NCBI GenBank assembly: GCA_028276165.1
Contig: JAPYWV010000003.1
Span: 1 to 40,942 of the forward strand
Length of the DNA: 40,942 bases
Reading direction: 5' to 3'
Source: Acidilobaceae archaeon
GTDB lineage: Archaea > Thermoproteota > Thermoprotei_A > Sulfolobales > Acidilobaceae
Both the position numbers and the translations under genes were made by a program. The notes beneath the pieces are model-generated. The model had not been told where the DNA came from and did no database searches. It was given only the letters and a program-made list of their open reading frames with translations. This document shows, piece after piece, positions 1-7,684 of this stretch. Each line of letters opens with the position of its first letter. Positions within the stretch are counted from its first letter, which is position 1.

Positions 1-47
1 CGATTTTGTAACCTTGTACCATTAGAGCCAAGCCCCAGCACCACCAC
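1..47 (-). CDS. Possible 5' end of a minus-strand gene running off the window
   Basis: Three consecutive GTG codons at 47, 44 and 41 open a minus-strand frame with no stop to the window edge (about VVVLGLGSNGTRLQN). A TATA-like element (ATTTAAGC on the minus strand, 61-68) lies just upstream. The fragment is too short to identify. In many crenarchaea mre11 and rad50 sit with herA and nurA, but this fragment does not show which gene it is. It may equally be non-coding. Confidence 0.25.
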   Translation of the reverse strand, partial: MVVLGLGSNGTRLQN

Positions 48-381
48 CAGATACTTCCAAGCTTAAATACACAAGTATATACTTGATTCTGTGTTTTAAG
101 CCTTAAGCATGATGAGGTCTAATACCGGGGGTTACCTAGAGCTCCTAGCATAGGGTTGTAGTCTCGACTACTGGAGCTCCCAACCCTTCAAATTCTAAGA
201 TTTCAGTCTAGGGGCTACGTTACCTCCTATTGGCTCTGAGCTCTTAGATCATGGGGTTTCATGGGGGTGTTGTTGAGCGGGAGGTTACTCTAGGGAGTGG
301 GGCCCCCTATTAGGGGTTGTAAGCCTGGGGTTTGTGTCCCCCGGGTGTTTCATGTTTTAAGGTTTACCTTCCCACCAGTAT
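48..381. other. Intergenic region upstream of mre11, with a hairpin
   Basis: I find no convincing gene here. It holds a TATA-like stretch near 61-68 and TTTTAAG copies near 94-106. There is also a nested hairpin at 139-179: outer arms GAGCTCC/GGAGCTC enclose an inner GTAGT-CTCG-ACTAC stem-loop. A C-box-like ATGATGA lies at 109-115, but no D box (CTGA) falls at the right distance, so a C/D sRNA is not supported. A short structured RNA is possible but unproven. Confidence 0.3.
355..361 (+). promoter_or_regulatory. TATA box for mre11-rad50
   Basis: TTTTAAG lies about 24 bp before the ATG at 382. That spacing puts transcription start at or very near the start codon, so a leaderless mre11-rad50 message is expected. 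Confidence 0.5.
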
Positions 382-1599
382 ATGGGGGCTTGGTTGTTTA
401 GGTTTATCCATGTTTCTGATACTCATCTTGGTGCTAGGCCTTACGGTCTTATCGAGAGGGAGAAGGATTTCTATGAGGCTTTCAGGTGGGTTGTTGATAG
501 GGCTTTGGAGCTCCGCGTTGATGCTGTGCTTCACGCTGGCGATATGTTTCACAGTTCTACCCCCAGGCCTGTGACCTACATCCATGCTATTAGGGAGTTG
601 AGGAGGCTTACTGGGGCTGGTGTTAGGTTCATAGTTGCTCCTGGTAACCACGAGTTGCCCAAGGCCGAGGCTCTCGGCTCCCCTATCAGGGTCTTGGAGG
701 ATCTGGGTTTAGCCTATGCCCCCAGGGATCCTGGTAGGCCTCATGCGGTCGAGTTCGAAGGTCTATCGGTTATAGTGTTCTCGGAGTGGGCCTCAGAGCA
801 TCTCAGCAGGGTCGACCCGGCATCCCTAACCAGGTCTAAGGTCAGGGTGGGGCTCGCCCACGTAACCCTCTGCGACGCCCTAGCGGAGGCTGAGGGCGTC
901 CCCTTGGAGAGGTGTGGTGGGCCTCGTAGGATGCTATCCTCCATGGTGAGAGGCGGCTACAGCTACCTAGCGTTAGGTGACATACACACGCCCTGGGAGC
1001 ACAGGGTTCCAGGAGCTCCCCCCATGGTCTACCCTGGTTCAACGGAGTACCTTGACGTAGACGAGTACAGGAGGAATAGTAGTAGGTACGTGTACCTCGT
1101 CGAGCTAGACGAGGGGGGCCTCGTTAGAGCTGAGAGGTTGAAGATAGAGACTGTGAGGCCTTGGATCGTAGTCGAGGGGGGTTACCAGGAGGTTTCAAGG
1201 ATCATTGAATCCGTTAGGAGGCCTCCCGGCAGTAAGGAGCCGATAGTCTACGTGAAGGTTAAAGGCACGCTAGACCAGGCTAGGAGGAGATCGCTCAAGG
1301 CAAGGCTCGACGCTCTCAGAGGAGATGGTGTGATATTGCACTATGATCTTGTGGTAGAGGAGAGGGGGGAGCCTAGGCGTGTATACACACCTCAAACCCT
1401 AAGCTTGGAGTCCATGTTGGAGAAGCTACTTGAAAGGTGTGGTGAGGGTATTAGGAGGGATCTGGTACACTTGCTAACAATGTTGTTAAACAACCCTGGG
1501 GATAGAGCTGTAGTTAGTAGCTTTGCCAGAGCCCTAGAGGAGAGGGGGGATCTGGTGGAGTGCATCAATAGAGCTTTTGGAGAGGGGTTTCCGAGATGA
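382..1599 (+). CDS. mre11: DNA double-strand break repair nuclease Mre11
   Basis: Metal-dependent (Mn) nuclease that, with Rad50, resects and tethers DNA double-strand breaks for homologous recombination. All metallophosphoesterase motifs are visible: DTH in HVSDTHLG (residues 10-17), AGD (52-54), GNHE (88-91), a histidine in LAHVT (about 160) and GDIH (199-202), followed by the capping region. At 405 aa it is of normal archaeal size. The ATG at 382 fits the upstream TATA box and places the first motif ten residues in, as in the family. Its TGA overlaps the rad50 ATG (ATGA), so the two are translationally coupled. NurA and HerA, the usual partners, are not in this window. Confidence 0.95.
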   Translation: MGAWLFRFIHVSDTHLGARPYGLIEREKDFYEAFRWVVDRALELRVDAVLHAGDMFHSSTPRPVTYIHAIRELRRLTGAGVRFIVAPGNHELPKAEALGSPIRVLEDLGLAYAPRDPGRPHAVEFEGLSVIVFSEWASEHLSRVDPASLTRSKVRVGLAHVTLCDALAEAEGVPLERCGGPRRMLSSMVRGGYSYLALGDIHTPWEHRVPGAPPMVYPGSTEYLDVDEYRRNSSRYVYLVELDEGGLVRAERLKIETVRPWIVVEGGYQEVSRIIESVRRPPGSKEPIVYVKVKGTLDQARRRSLKARLDALRGDGVILHYDLVVEERGEPRRVYTPQTLSLESMLEKLLERCGEGIRRDLVHLLTMLLNNPGDRAVVSSFARALEERGDLVECINRAFGEGFPR

Positions 1600-3908
1600 T
1601 AATTAGGGAGGTTGAGTTAAAGAACATACTATCGCATGAGAGTACTAGGGTTGAGTTCACACCTGGAATCAACGTCATAGTCGGGCCTAACGGTTCTGGT
1701 AAGAGCTCCATCATAGACTCGATACTACTATCCATGCTTGGAGCCTGCACTACATCAAGGGAGGTTGTGAGATCTGATCTAGGCGAGATCCTAAGGGTTG
1801 GAGCTCAAAGCGGCTACATAAGGGTTAAGTTCGAGATTGGTGGTTCAACGTATGTCGTGGAAAGGGTTATATCAAGGGATCTAGGTAGGACTACCTCCAC
1901 ATTGAAGCTAGAGAAGCTCGACGGCTCAACTCGTAAAACGCTAGCCTCAGGCAGGGAGCAGTTTTGCATGTGGATCCAATCACTCCTAGGCATAAGCGAC
2001 CCCCTCGTGCTAACATCAACACTTGTAGCTAGGCAGGGTTACCTAGCCGAGTTCATTGAGATGGAGCCTTCTAGGAGGAAGGAGAGGGTGTTAGACCTCG
2101 TGGGTTTAAGTAGGCTTGAGGAGGCTAGGGATGCTCTAGCTGATGAGGTTAAGAGGGTTACAGCTGAGGTGGCAGTCCTCGAGTCTAAGCAGAGGGATTA
2201 CAGGGAGAAGGAGAAGCGTGTTAAAAGCCTAGAGCAGGAGGTAGCTAGGATTGAGAAGAGCCTTGAGGATGCTAGGGGGCTTAGATCGAGGATCCAGAGT
2301 GAGCTAGAGAGGGTTAAGGAGGAGCTTGGAAGGCTGGAGGAGGCTCTAACGATAATAGCTAAGCTCAAGCCGTTGGAGGAGCTACGCAAGCAGATAGAGG
2401 ATGAGGAGTCTAGGGTTAGGGAGCTCGAGTCAAGACTATCAAGACTTGGAGATGTGGACGTCAAGGGGGTGGAGAAGCTCCTAGAGATGTGGGGTAGCGT
2501 GAGAACCCTAAACTCAAGGCTTAAATCAGACTCTGAGAGGCTTAGAAACCTGGAGTCAACCATAGCAAGGGTTGTAGAGGATCTTAGGAGGCTTGGGTTA
2601 AACCCTGAAGGTGACATCGTAGAATTCATATCTAGAGCTCTCCACGAGGTGGAAGAGGAGGAGTCAAGGCATAGAGAGCTCCTAGGATCGCTTGACGGTG
2701 AGCTGAGGACTCTAAACAACATTGTTAACGTGTCAGTTGAAAGCGATAGGTGTCCCCTGTGCGGGTCGCAGATTGGGAGGGATAGGCTTGAGCACATACT
2801 CATGGAGCATAGGGGTCGCCTAGAGGAGCTCAAGAGGAGGAGGGCTGAGGTTAGCTTGAAGCTCAGCCAGCTATCTAAACGGAAAGCTGTCCTCGAAGAT
2901 CTTAGGAGGAGGGCTGAGGTGGCATACATGGAGCTCCCACAGGTGAGGGAGAGGGTTCTAGAGGCTGAGAGTGAGATTAGAAGATTCCTAGAACTGTGCT
3001 CCAGCATAACCAGGACTAGTGTTAAAAAGGTTGAAGAATGCCCGGTAGAGGATCTTAGGATGCTCGTCGACGAGGTTAAATCGGTGAACGTAGCTCTAGC
3101 AGAGTCTAGGAGGAGGCTTGAAGAGCTTAAAGCTAGGTTCGATGAGGGTGAGTACAAGCTTTACAAGAGCTCCCTAGAGAAGCTCGGTGTAAGCGTGGAG
3201 GACGTGGAGTCCAGGTACCAGGAGGCTAGGAGGCTTCGTGGCAAGCTTGAGTTGGAGCTCTCGAAGGCTAATGAGAGCGTGCACAGGCTTGAGGGTGAGC
3301 TTAAGGCTAGGGTTGAGGAGCTCTCAAGGCTTAGGGTTGAGGTTGAGGGTTTAAGGGGGGAGCTCTCAAGGCTACAGGCTAAGAAGTCCACGCTAGCCGC
3401 CTTAGAGCTCCTAAGGGGTAGGGTTCTAGGTAAGAATGGCGTCCTAGCCAGGGTTCTAACGAGCACGCTTAGGGAGGCTCTCGAGGCTAACGTTAACAGT
3501 ATACTCGAAGCACTTGGTAGAGAGTTTAGGGTTAGGGTTACGGAGGGCTTCGACATAGAGGTTTCTAGTGGCGGTGCAACCCTCTCAACGAGATCCCTTA
3601 GCGGGGGTGAGAGGACACTATTATCAATAGCGTTCAGGCTAGCCCTAGCATCCATACTAGTCAAGAAACAGCTATCGATACTGGTGCTCGACGAGCCGAC
3701 AGAGTACCTGGATGAGAATAATAGGAGGCAGGTCTTCGACGTCATAGCTAGGGTTGCTGGTAGCGTGGATCAAGTGATAGTGGTGACACACGACGTAGAG
3801 GTTGAGGAGATAGCTGATAGGATAATCAGGGTCTACAAGGTTGGTGATAGGAGTGTAGTTGAGGTTGAGGAGGTGGCTAGAGCTCCAACCGCTCAAGCCT
3901 CCTCCTAA
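1596..3908 (+). CDS. rad50: DNA double-strand break repair ATPase Rad50
   Basis: SMC-like ATPase partner of Mre11. Visible parts in order: Walker A GPNGSGKSS (residues 30-38), Q-loop region near 140, long charged coiled coil (about 165-385), zinc hook CPLC (about 386-389), return coiled coil (about 395-640), ABC signature SLSGGERT (about 667-674), and Walker B LVLDEPTEYLD (about 693-703). It has 770 aa, at the shorter end for archaeal Rad50 because the coiled coil is modest. The start overlaps the mre11 stop by 4 bp. Its 3' end overlaps the convergent minus-strand gene by 32 bp, so the two transcripts can pair at their ends. Confidence 0.95.
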   Translation: MIIREVELKNILSHESTRVEFTPGINVIVGPNGSGKSSIIDSILLSMLGACTTSREVVRSDLGEILRVGAQSGYIRVKFEIGGSTYVVERVISRDLGRTTSTLKLEKLDGSTRKTLASGREQFCMWIQSLLGISDPLVLTSTLVARQGYLAEFIEMEPSRRKERVLDLVGLSRLEEARDALADEVKRVTAEVAVLESKQRDYREKEKRVKSLEQEVARIEKSLEDARGLRSRIQSELERVKEELGRLEEALTIIAKLKPLEELRKQIEDEESRVRELESRLSRLGDVDVKGVEKLLEMWGSVRTLNSRLKSDSERLRNLESTIARVVEDLRRLGLNPEGDIVEFISRALHEVEEEESRHRELLGSLDGELRTLNNIVNVSVESDRCPLCGSQIGRDRLEHILMEHRGRLEELKRRRAEVSLKLSQLSKRKAVLEDLRRRAEVAYMELPQVRERVLEAESEIRRFLELCSSITRTSVKKVEECPVEDLRMLVDEVKSVNVALAESRRRLEELKARFDEGEYKLYKSSLEKLGVSVEDVESRYQEARRLRGKLELELSKANESVHRLEGELKARVEELSRLRVEVEGLRGELSRLQAKKSTLAALELLRGRVLGKNGVLARVLTSTLREALEANVNSILEALGREFRVRVTEGFDIEVSSGGATLSTRSLSGGERTLLSIAFRLALASILVKKQLSILVLDEPTEYLDENNRRQVFDVIARVAGSVDQVIVVTHDVEVEEIADRIIRVYKVGDRSVVEVEEVARAPTAQASS

Positions 3909-5112
3909 CATATGCCTCGAAAATATCCGGCATAGTCTTCCTGACTATCTCGGCCACCTCAGTATCGCTCAGAGGCCTCCTCCTACCATTACTGAAAGCC
4001 TCTAAAACCATGTTGTATGCCTTGGAAACCCTCTCATCATCCTTCTCCACGAGCCCCTCAGGTACTCCGTGCTGTCTAAGCCAGAATACTATCGATGACC
4101 TCCCGGAGTAGGGTGTGATCTCGATGGTGTAGGGTACTCCTAGCACCTCCTCCGGGTCGAAGGGTAGGTAGACCTCGGGGTTCTTTAGGAGACCGTCAAT
4201 GTGTATACCAGCCTTCGTCTTAAAAGCGTTAGCTCCCACAAGTGGCTGGAACTCTGGGACCCTGAACCCGGCCTTCTCCAACACCCTAACAGCCTTCCAC
4301 ACAGCCTTTAGGTTAACCCTCTCCCCCTTTATGGAGGCGTAGTGTAGTAGCATAACCTCCAGCGGGCAGTTTCCAGCCCTCTCACCCACGCCTAATAGCG
4401 TGCAGTTTGACTCGAAAGCACCGCTCATCCAGGCCGAGAGGTGGTTTGTTACAACTAAACCCATATCATTGTGACCATGGAACCCTATGTTCTCAGGCTT
4501 GAAACCCAAGCTTCTAACGAGAGCTACAAGCCTTGGAATGCTCCTAGGTAGAGGAGCCTCCCTGAAGGGCACACCTAGCCCTAGTGTATCGGAGAGCCTA
4601 ACCTTAGCCTCGAAACCCTCCCTCTCAGCAAGCCTAAGGTACCTCTCAAGGAACAGGGCTACGAAGCCTGGATCAGCTCTAGTAACATCCTCAAGAGCAC
4701 ACTTAACAGTTAAACCCCTCCTATAAGCCTCACCGATCACCCCAAGGTACCTCTCAAGAGCCTCACTCCTGCTAAGACCAAGCTTGTAGTATATATGGTA
4801 ATCGGATATCGAGGTTAGCACAACAGTCTCCTCAAGACGGGCCTCTGATACGAGGCTTAGATCACTCCTGGAGGCCCTAATCCAGCCAACAACCCTAGGG
4901 TATTCGTAGCCTAGCTCTAGAAGCCTCCTAGCAACAACCCTATCCTTATCAGTGTACAGGAAGACCTCAGTACTAACAATAGCCCTGCCACCATTATTAA
5001 GCTCTACCAGGACCTCGTACAACTGGAGGGACTCCTCGACAGTGAAGTAACCGAAACCCTGCTGGCCGTCACGGAGAGTTGTGTCGGTCAAATAGATACC
5101 GTTAAGCTCCAC
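3877..5112 (-). CDS. DRE-TIM metallolyase, Re-citrate synthase / isopropylmalate synthase-like
   Basis: Acetyl-CoA-condensing aldolase-type enzyme. It shows the DRE-TIM signature DTTLRDGQQ (residues 10-18 from the start chosen here) and the metal-binding HGHND (about 212-216). Segments such as EVFLYTDKDR, GWIRAS, LTSISDYHIYYKLG and GERAGNCPLE resemble, from memory, the Re-citrate synthase-like branch rather than classic LeuA. There is no C-terminal LeuA regulatory domain. The listed ORF begins at 5256, but a TATA box (5138-5147) lies inside it, about 30 bp before an in-frame GTG at 5112. Starting there removes a Cys-rich, non-conserved 48-residue leader. The product could be citrate, homocitrate, citramalate or isopropylmalate. 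The family is secure; the substrate is not. Confidence 0.8.
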   Translation of the reverse strand: MELNGIYLTDTTLRDGQQGFGYFTVEESLQLYEVLVELNNGGRAIVSTEVFLYTDKDRVVARRLLELGYEYPRVVGWIRASRSDLSLVSEARLEETVVLTSISDYHIYYKLGLSRSEALERYLGVIGEAYRRGLTVKCALEDVTRADPGFVALFLERYLRLAEREGFEAKVRLSDTLGLGVPFREAPLPRSIPRLVALVRSLGFKPENIGFHGHNDMGLVVTNHLSAWMSGAFESNCTLLGVGERAGNCPLEVMLLHYASIKGERVNLKAVWKAVRVLEKAGFRVPEFQPLVGANAFKTKAGIHIDGLLKNPEVYLPFDPEEVLGVPYTIEITPYSGRSSIVFWLRQHGVPEGLVEKDDERVSKAYNMVLEAFSNGRRRPLSDTEVAEIVRKTMPDIFEAYVRRRLERLEL

Positions 5113-5137
5113 ACCATCGAAAACAAGCCTAGGCAGA

Positions 5138-5147
5138 CTATTTAAAA
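5138..5147 (-). promoter_or_regulatory. TATA box for the DRE-TIM metallolyase gene
   Basis: On the minus strand the element reads TTTTAAATAG, centred about 30 bp before the in-frame GTG at 5112. It supports that start over the longer ORF starting at 5256. A second AT-rich element (CTTAAATACC on the minus strand) lies farther upstream, near 5190-5200. Confidence 0.5.
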
Positions 5148-5278
5148 GACATCCCTCCAACACCGAGATTCCAGTAAGAATACTTAGACAGGTATTTAAG
5201 CGTTTCCACCGACATCTGTCGAAAATAATAGTTTTTAGGCAAGAGCCCCCTATCACGTTAAGTTCTAGGAGGGGTGTT

Positions 5279-6151
5279 TCACGCCACCACCAGTACAGAT
5301 CCTATTAGGGTTAACAGGGAGGATGTTAGAGTACTCAACTTGAACACCTCCCCCGTGCGCCTCGATAGTAGGCTGGCTGTCACGGTGGCCGCCACAGGCC
5401 TGGTGTTCTGTAACGGTGTTACCATGCTCACACCAACACCCATTAGTGCAACGTACCTGGCAGCCTGCCCTAGAGCTGCTAGTAGACCAGCTAACGCGAT
5501 GTAGGTTAGCTGTCCTCTCCCTAGAGCTCCAACCCCGATCCCACCACTCCTAAGTGCTAGGAGGACCTCTACGAGTAACCCCGAGCTGTAAGCTATGAGG
5601 ACACCCGCTATCGGATTCCCACTCTCAAGGTTACCAAGCCTCCCCAGGGTTATAGCGATAGCCATTGAGAGCCCTGCTAGGAGCCCGAAGAACACGCCGG
5701 TCAAATCAAGCCTCCCCAAACCCCCACCTTGGACCAGGAGCACTACAGCGAGGAGGAGTAGGAGGGATCCAGCTATCCTCGGGAGACCTATAGGCTCTCC
5801 GAGAGCCAACCCTATAAGGAGATTGTAGATAACACTAGTGGACACCAGAACACTGGTAGCCCCAGCTCCAATCCTACCAATAGCACGGTACATAGAAGCC
5901 CTCCCCACAGGGAAGTTGACAACACCGGCCAACACATAGAAGGTGAAAGCCTTCAAACCAACAAGCTCGAAACCACCAAGAGCGAAGGCCAAGATGAGTA
6001 TAACAGGGTAACCAGCAATAAGGGAGACCAAGACCCCACTACCAGCATCCCTTAAACCGGAGACCCTCACGGTAACATCGTGTAAGCCGAAGAGCAACCC
6101 AGTTGACACTGCAGCTGGAATGGCCAGGTAGGCGGTGTCCACGCGAAGCAC
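5279..6151 (-). CDS. EamA/DMT-superfamily transporter, ten membrane helices
   Basis: A very hydrophobic 290-aa protein with about ten transmembrane segments arranged as two similar halves, each with the Gly/Ala-rich helices and an internal P-rich turn typical of EamA (drug/metabolite transporter) proteins. The region SVIYNLLIGLALGEPIGLPR and the repeat region near TPLQNTRPVAA match the conserved helix ends of the family. The substrate cannot be told. The GTG start at 6151 follows TTTAAG-like boxes at about 6168-6182 (minus strand), consistent with a leaderless message. It runs in the same direction as the metallolyase but is separated from it by 166 bp with its own promoter, so co-transcription is uncertain. 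Confidence 0.8.
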   Translation of the reverse strand: MLRVDTAYLAIPAAVSTGLLFGLHDVTVRVSGLRDAGSGVLVSLIAGYPVILILAFALGGFELVGLKAFTFYVLAGVVNFPVGRASMYRAIGRIGAGATSVLVSTSVIYNLLIGLALGEPIGLPRIAGSLLLLLAVVLLVQGGGLGRLDLTGVFFGLLAGLSMAIAITLGRLGNLESGNPIAGVLIAYSSGLLVEVLLALRSGGIGVGALGRGQLTYIALAGLLAALGQAARYVALMGVGVSMVTPLQNTRPVAATVTASLLSRRTGEVFKLSTLTSSLLTLIGSVLVVA

Positions 6152-6292
6152 CCTTATAGCATAATGTCTTAAATCTTAAAAGCTGGTGTTAGCGCAGTTA
6201 AACCTCATACAAGGACATCTGCGGGGGAGCTCAGGCTTCTACTCTAGGAACGTGGTGATGTACGTCGGAACCACGTTTTAAGCTCAAATTAG

Positions 6293-6636
6293 GATTGGAA
6301 ATCTAGGGTAGCAGGAATTGTTTTAAAGAAATACAGGCTCGTCAAAGACCCCCAATGTAGGAATGTAGGTGAAGCTGTGGAGGTAGCGTTTCCCAGCTGG
6401 CATTTAACCCAGCATTCTAGTAGAACGGTGATGGTTTTAGAGAAGGATGTTAAGGAGTTCGGCTAGACTATAACTTACATGCTCCGATTGAAGAGGTTTA
6501 AGGTGGTATAGCCTGTTGTATCTCGATGCACTCGAACTCAGCTGGGTATCTTAGGAGAAGGGGTTATGAATTCAGGGTGAAATGTGAGGTAGGTATGGAG
6601 GTGTTGAGGCTAGTTAAACAGAGCTCACAATACTAA
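6293..6636 (+). pseudogene. Possible decayed gene fragments
   Basis: A plus-strand frame of 57 sense codons (6293-6466, ending TAG) encodes an ordinary-looking stretch (for example VGEAVEVAFPSWHLTQHSS, EKDVKEFG) but has no good start. Beyond it, another frame gives a short piece (DYNLHAPIEEV). A third frame (ATG 6526 to TAA 6636) gives MHSNSAGYLRRRGYEF and continues to VLRLVKQSSQY. The order and strand suggest one gene broken by frameshifts, but I recognise no family. Chance open frames remain possible. Confidence 0.25.
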
Positions 6637-6781
6637 GATCAGTATAATCCAATCACCTCAGCGTCTTTCCCCTCTTCCCTTGATCTAGGAGTACTCCGAA
6701 TGTCTGAAAGTTTGTTTTCCGAGAGTGTGTCTCCTAGAGTGTTTGAGGTTTTAGTAAGCACGTTGCCTGTTATATACACTA

Positions 6782-6790
6782 TTTTATAAT
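6782..6790 (+). promoter_or_regulatory. TATA box for the 2-oxoacid:ferredoxin oxidoreductase operon
   Basis: TTTTATAAT lies about 26-34 bp before the GTG at 6816. It would drive the gamma-delta-alpha-beta genes, which are spaced at most 2 bp apart or overlap and show no internal promoter. Confidence 0.5.
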
Positions 6791-6815
6791 TTCTCACCTA
6801 CTAATAGGTATTTGG

Positions 6816-7367
6816 GTGTTTGGTTGTTTGTTGCGGGAGCTCCTCATACTTAGTAGGGGTGGTCAGGGGGGTGTTACTGCTTCTAGGATTCTAGCTAGTG
6901 CTGTTGCCCTTGAGGGTAGGTGGGCTCAGGCTATTCCTGAGTTTGGTGCTGAGAGGAGGGGTGCTATTGTTAGATCATACCTACGCATCTCCGATAGGCG
7001 TATTCTCAGGCATTCTAGTGTTAGGAGGCCTGAGGGTGTTGTGGTGTTTAGTAGTAGGATTCTAGAGCTTATAGATGTTGATAAGGTGATTCCCGTTGAT
7101 TCAACTGTCCTCGTTAACTCCCCTGTTAAGCCTAAGCTGGAGGGTAGGGTTGTGTACAGTGTTGATGCTACTGGTATCGCTCTTAAGCTTGGCCTCGTCA
7201 TAGCTGGGTGGCCTGTTGTTAACACTGCTATGGCCTCGGCTACGGCCAAGGTCTTCGGTATAGCCTCCCTCGATAGCATTGTTAGAGCTCTAGGCGAGTA
7301 CTTCAGGGGCAAGCTTCTCGATGTCAACGTTGAGGCTGCCAGGATAGCCTGGGGTGAGGTGGCCTAG
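6816..7367 (+). CDS. porG: 2-oxoacid:ferredoxin oxidoreductase, gamma subunit
   Basis: First gene of a four-subunit pyruvate/2-oxoacid:ferredoxin oxidoreductase, which oxidatively decarboxylates a 2-oxoacid to acyl-CoA with ferredoxin as acceptor. The N-terminus [16 protein letters not shown] is the hallmark of the gamma domain and is followed by FGAERRGA, also conserved. It is 183 aa, typical. The start is GTG 6816; TTG 6828 or 6831 would bring the conserved motif closer to the N-terminus. It ends 2 bp before the delta gene. Gene order gamma-delta-alpha-beta is the usual archaeal one. Pyruvate is the likeliest substrate; 2-oxoisovalerate cannot be excluded. Confidence 0.9.
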   Translation: MFGCLLRELLILSRGGQGGVTASRILASAVALEGRWAQAIPEFGAERRGAIVRSYLRISDRRILRHSSVRRPEGVVVFSSRILELIDVDKVIPVDSTVLVNSPVKPKLEGRVVYSVDATGIALKLGLVIAGWPVVNTAMASATAKVFGIASLDSIVRALGEYFRGKLLDVNVEAARIAWGEVA

Positions 7368-7369
7368 GG

Positions 7370-7684
7370 GTGGGCTCGGTCTACGAGCCTGTGGATCTTG
7401 AGAGGGAGGCTCTAGAGGATCTCAAGGCGTTCGTTGACAAGCTCCTCTCGAAACCAGCCCCGGGCTCCGCAGGCCCTACCGGGACTTGGAGGCTCTACAA
7501 GCCTGTCATTGATAGTGTTAAGTGTATAAGGTGTGGTATATGCTGGCTATACTGCCCCGATGACGTTATAAACTGGGCTCCCAGGGAGCTCCCAGTGGTG
7601 GACTACATATACTGTAAGGGTTGTGGCATATGCTCTAACGTGTGCCCCGTTAAAGCCATAGACATGGTCTTGGAGGGTGAGTAG
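7370..7684 (+). CDS. porD: 2-oxoacid:ferredoxin oxidoreductase, delta subunit (2x[4Fe-4S])
   Basis: A small ferredoxin-like subunit that carries electrons from the thiamine-bound intermediate to external ferredoxin. Two four-cysteine motifs are clear: [14 protein letters not shown] (about residue 51) and [15 protein letters not shown] (about 80), giving two [4Fe-4S] clusters. 104 aa, normal for PorD. GTG start 2 bp after the gamma stop; its TAG shares one base with the alpha GTG (TAGTG), so all four genes should be read from one message. Confidence 0.93.
   Translation: MGSVYEPVDLEREALEDLKAFVDKLLSKPAPGSAGPTGTWRLYKPVIDSVKCIRCGICWLYCPDDVINWAPRELPVVDYIYCKGCGICSNVCPVKAIDMVLEGE

Larger units (their letters stand above)
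6152..6815. other. 664-bp gap with hairpin and scattered coding-like fragments
   Basis: No intact gene of normal size is seen. The left edge carries the DMT transporter promoter and the right edge the promoter of the oxidoreductase operon. There is a 7-bp inverted repeat AACGTGG/CCACGTT (6249-6277) followed by TTTTAAG. Two short plus-strand frames (see the pseudogene entry) have codon use like neighbouring genes. Confidence 0.4.

Noticed and set aside
109-240. C/D-box sRNA near ATGATGA
   Set aside because: The nearest CTGA D box is about 120 bp away, far beyond the usual 50-70 nt, and there are no internal D'/C' boxes.
2198-3157. Minus-strand ORF of 319 aa
   Set aside because: It is the Ser/Leu-rich shadow of the Rad50 coiled coil (Glu/Arg/Lys-rich on the plus strand), with no motif of its own. 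The 3161-3745 ORF is the same case.
3877-3908. Convergent overlap of rad50 and the metallolyase as a regulatory antisense device
   Set aside because: Overlaps of this size are common in compact archaeal genomes, and nothing else suggests regulation.
3877-5256. Longer start (5256) for the DRE-TIM metallolyase
   Set aside because: A TATA box lies inside the first 48 codons, and the family begins a few residues before DTTLRDGQQ. GTG 5112 fits both.
6249-6277. AACGTGG/CCACGTT hairpin as terminator or operator
   Set aside because: The loop is 15 bp and the arms only 7 bp, it is far from any gene end, and no second copy was found.
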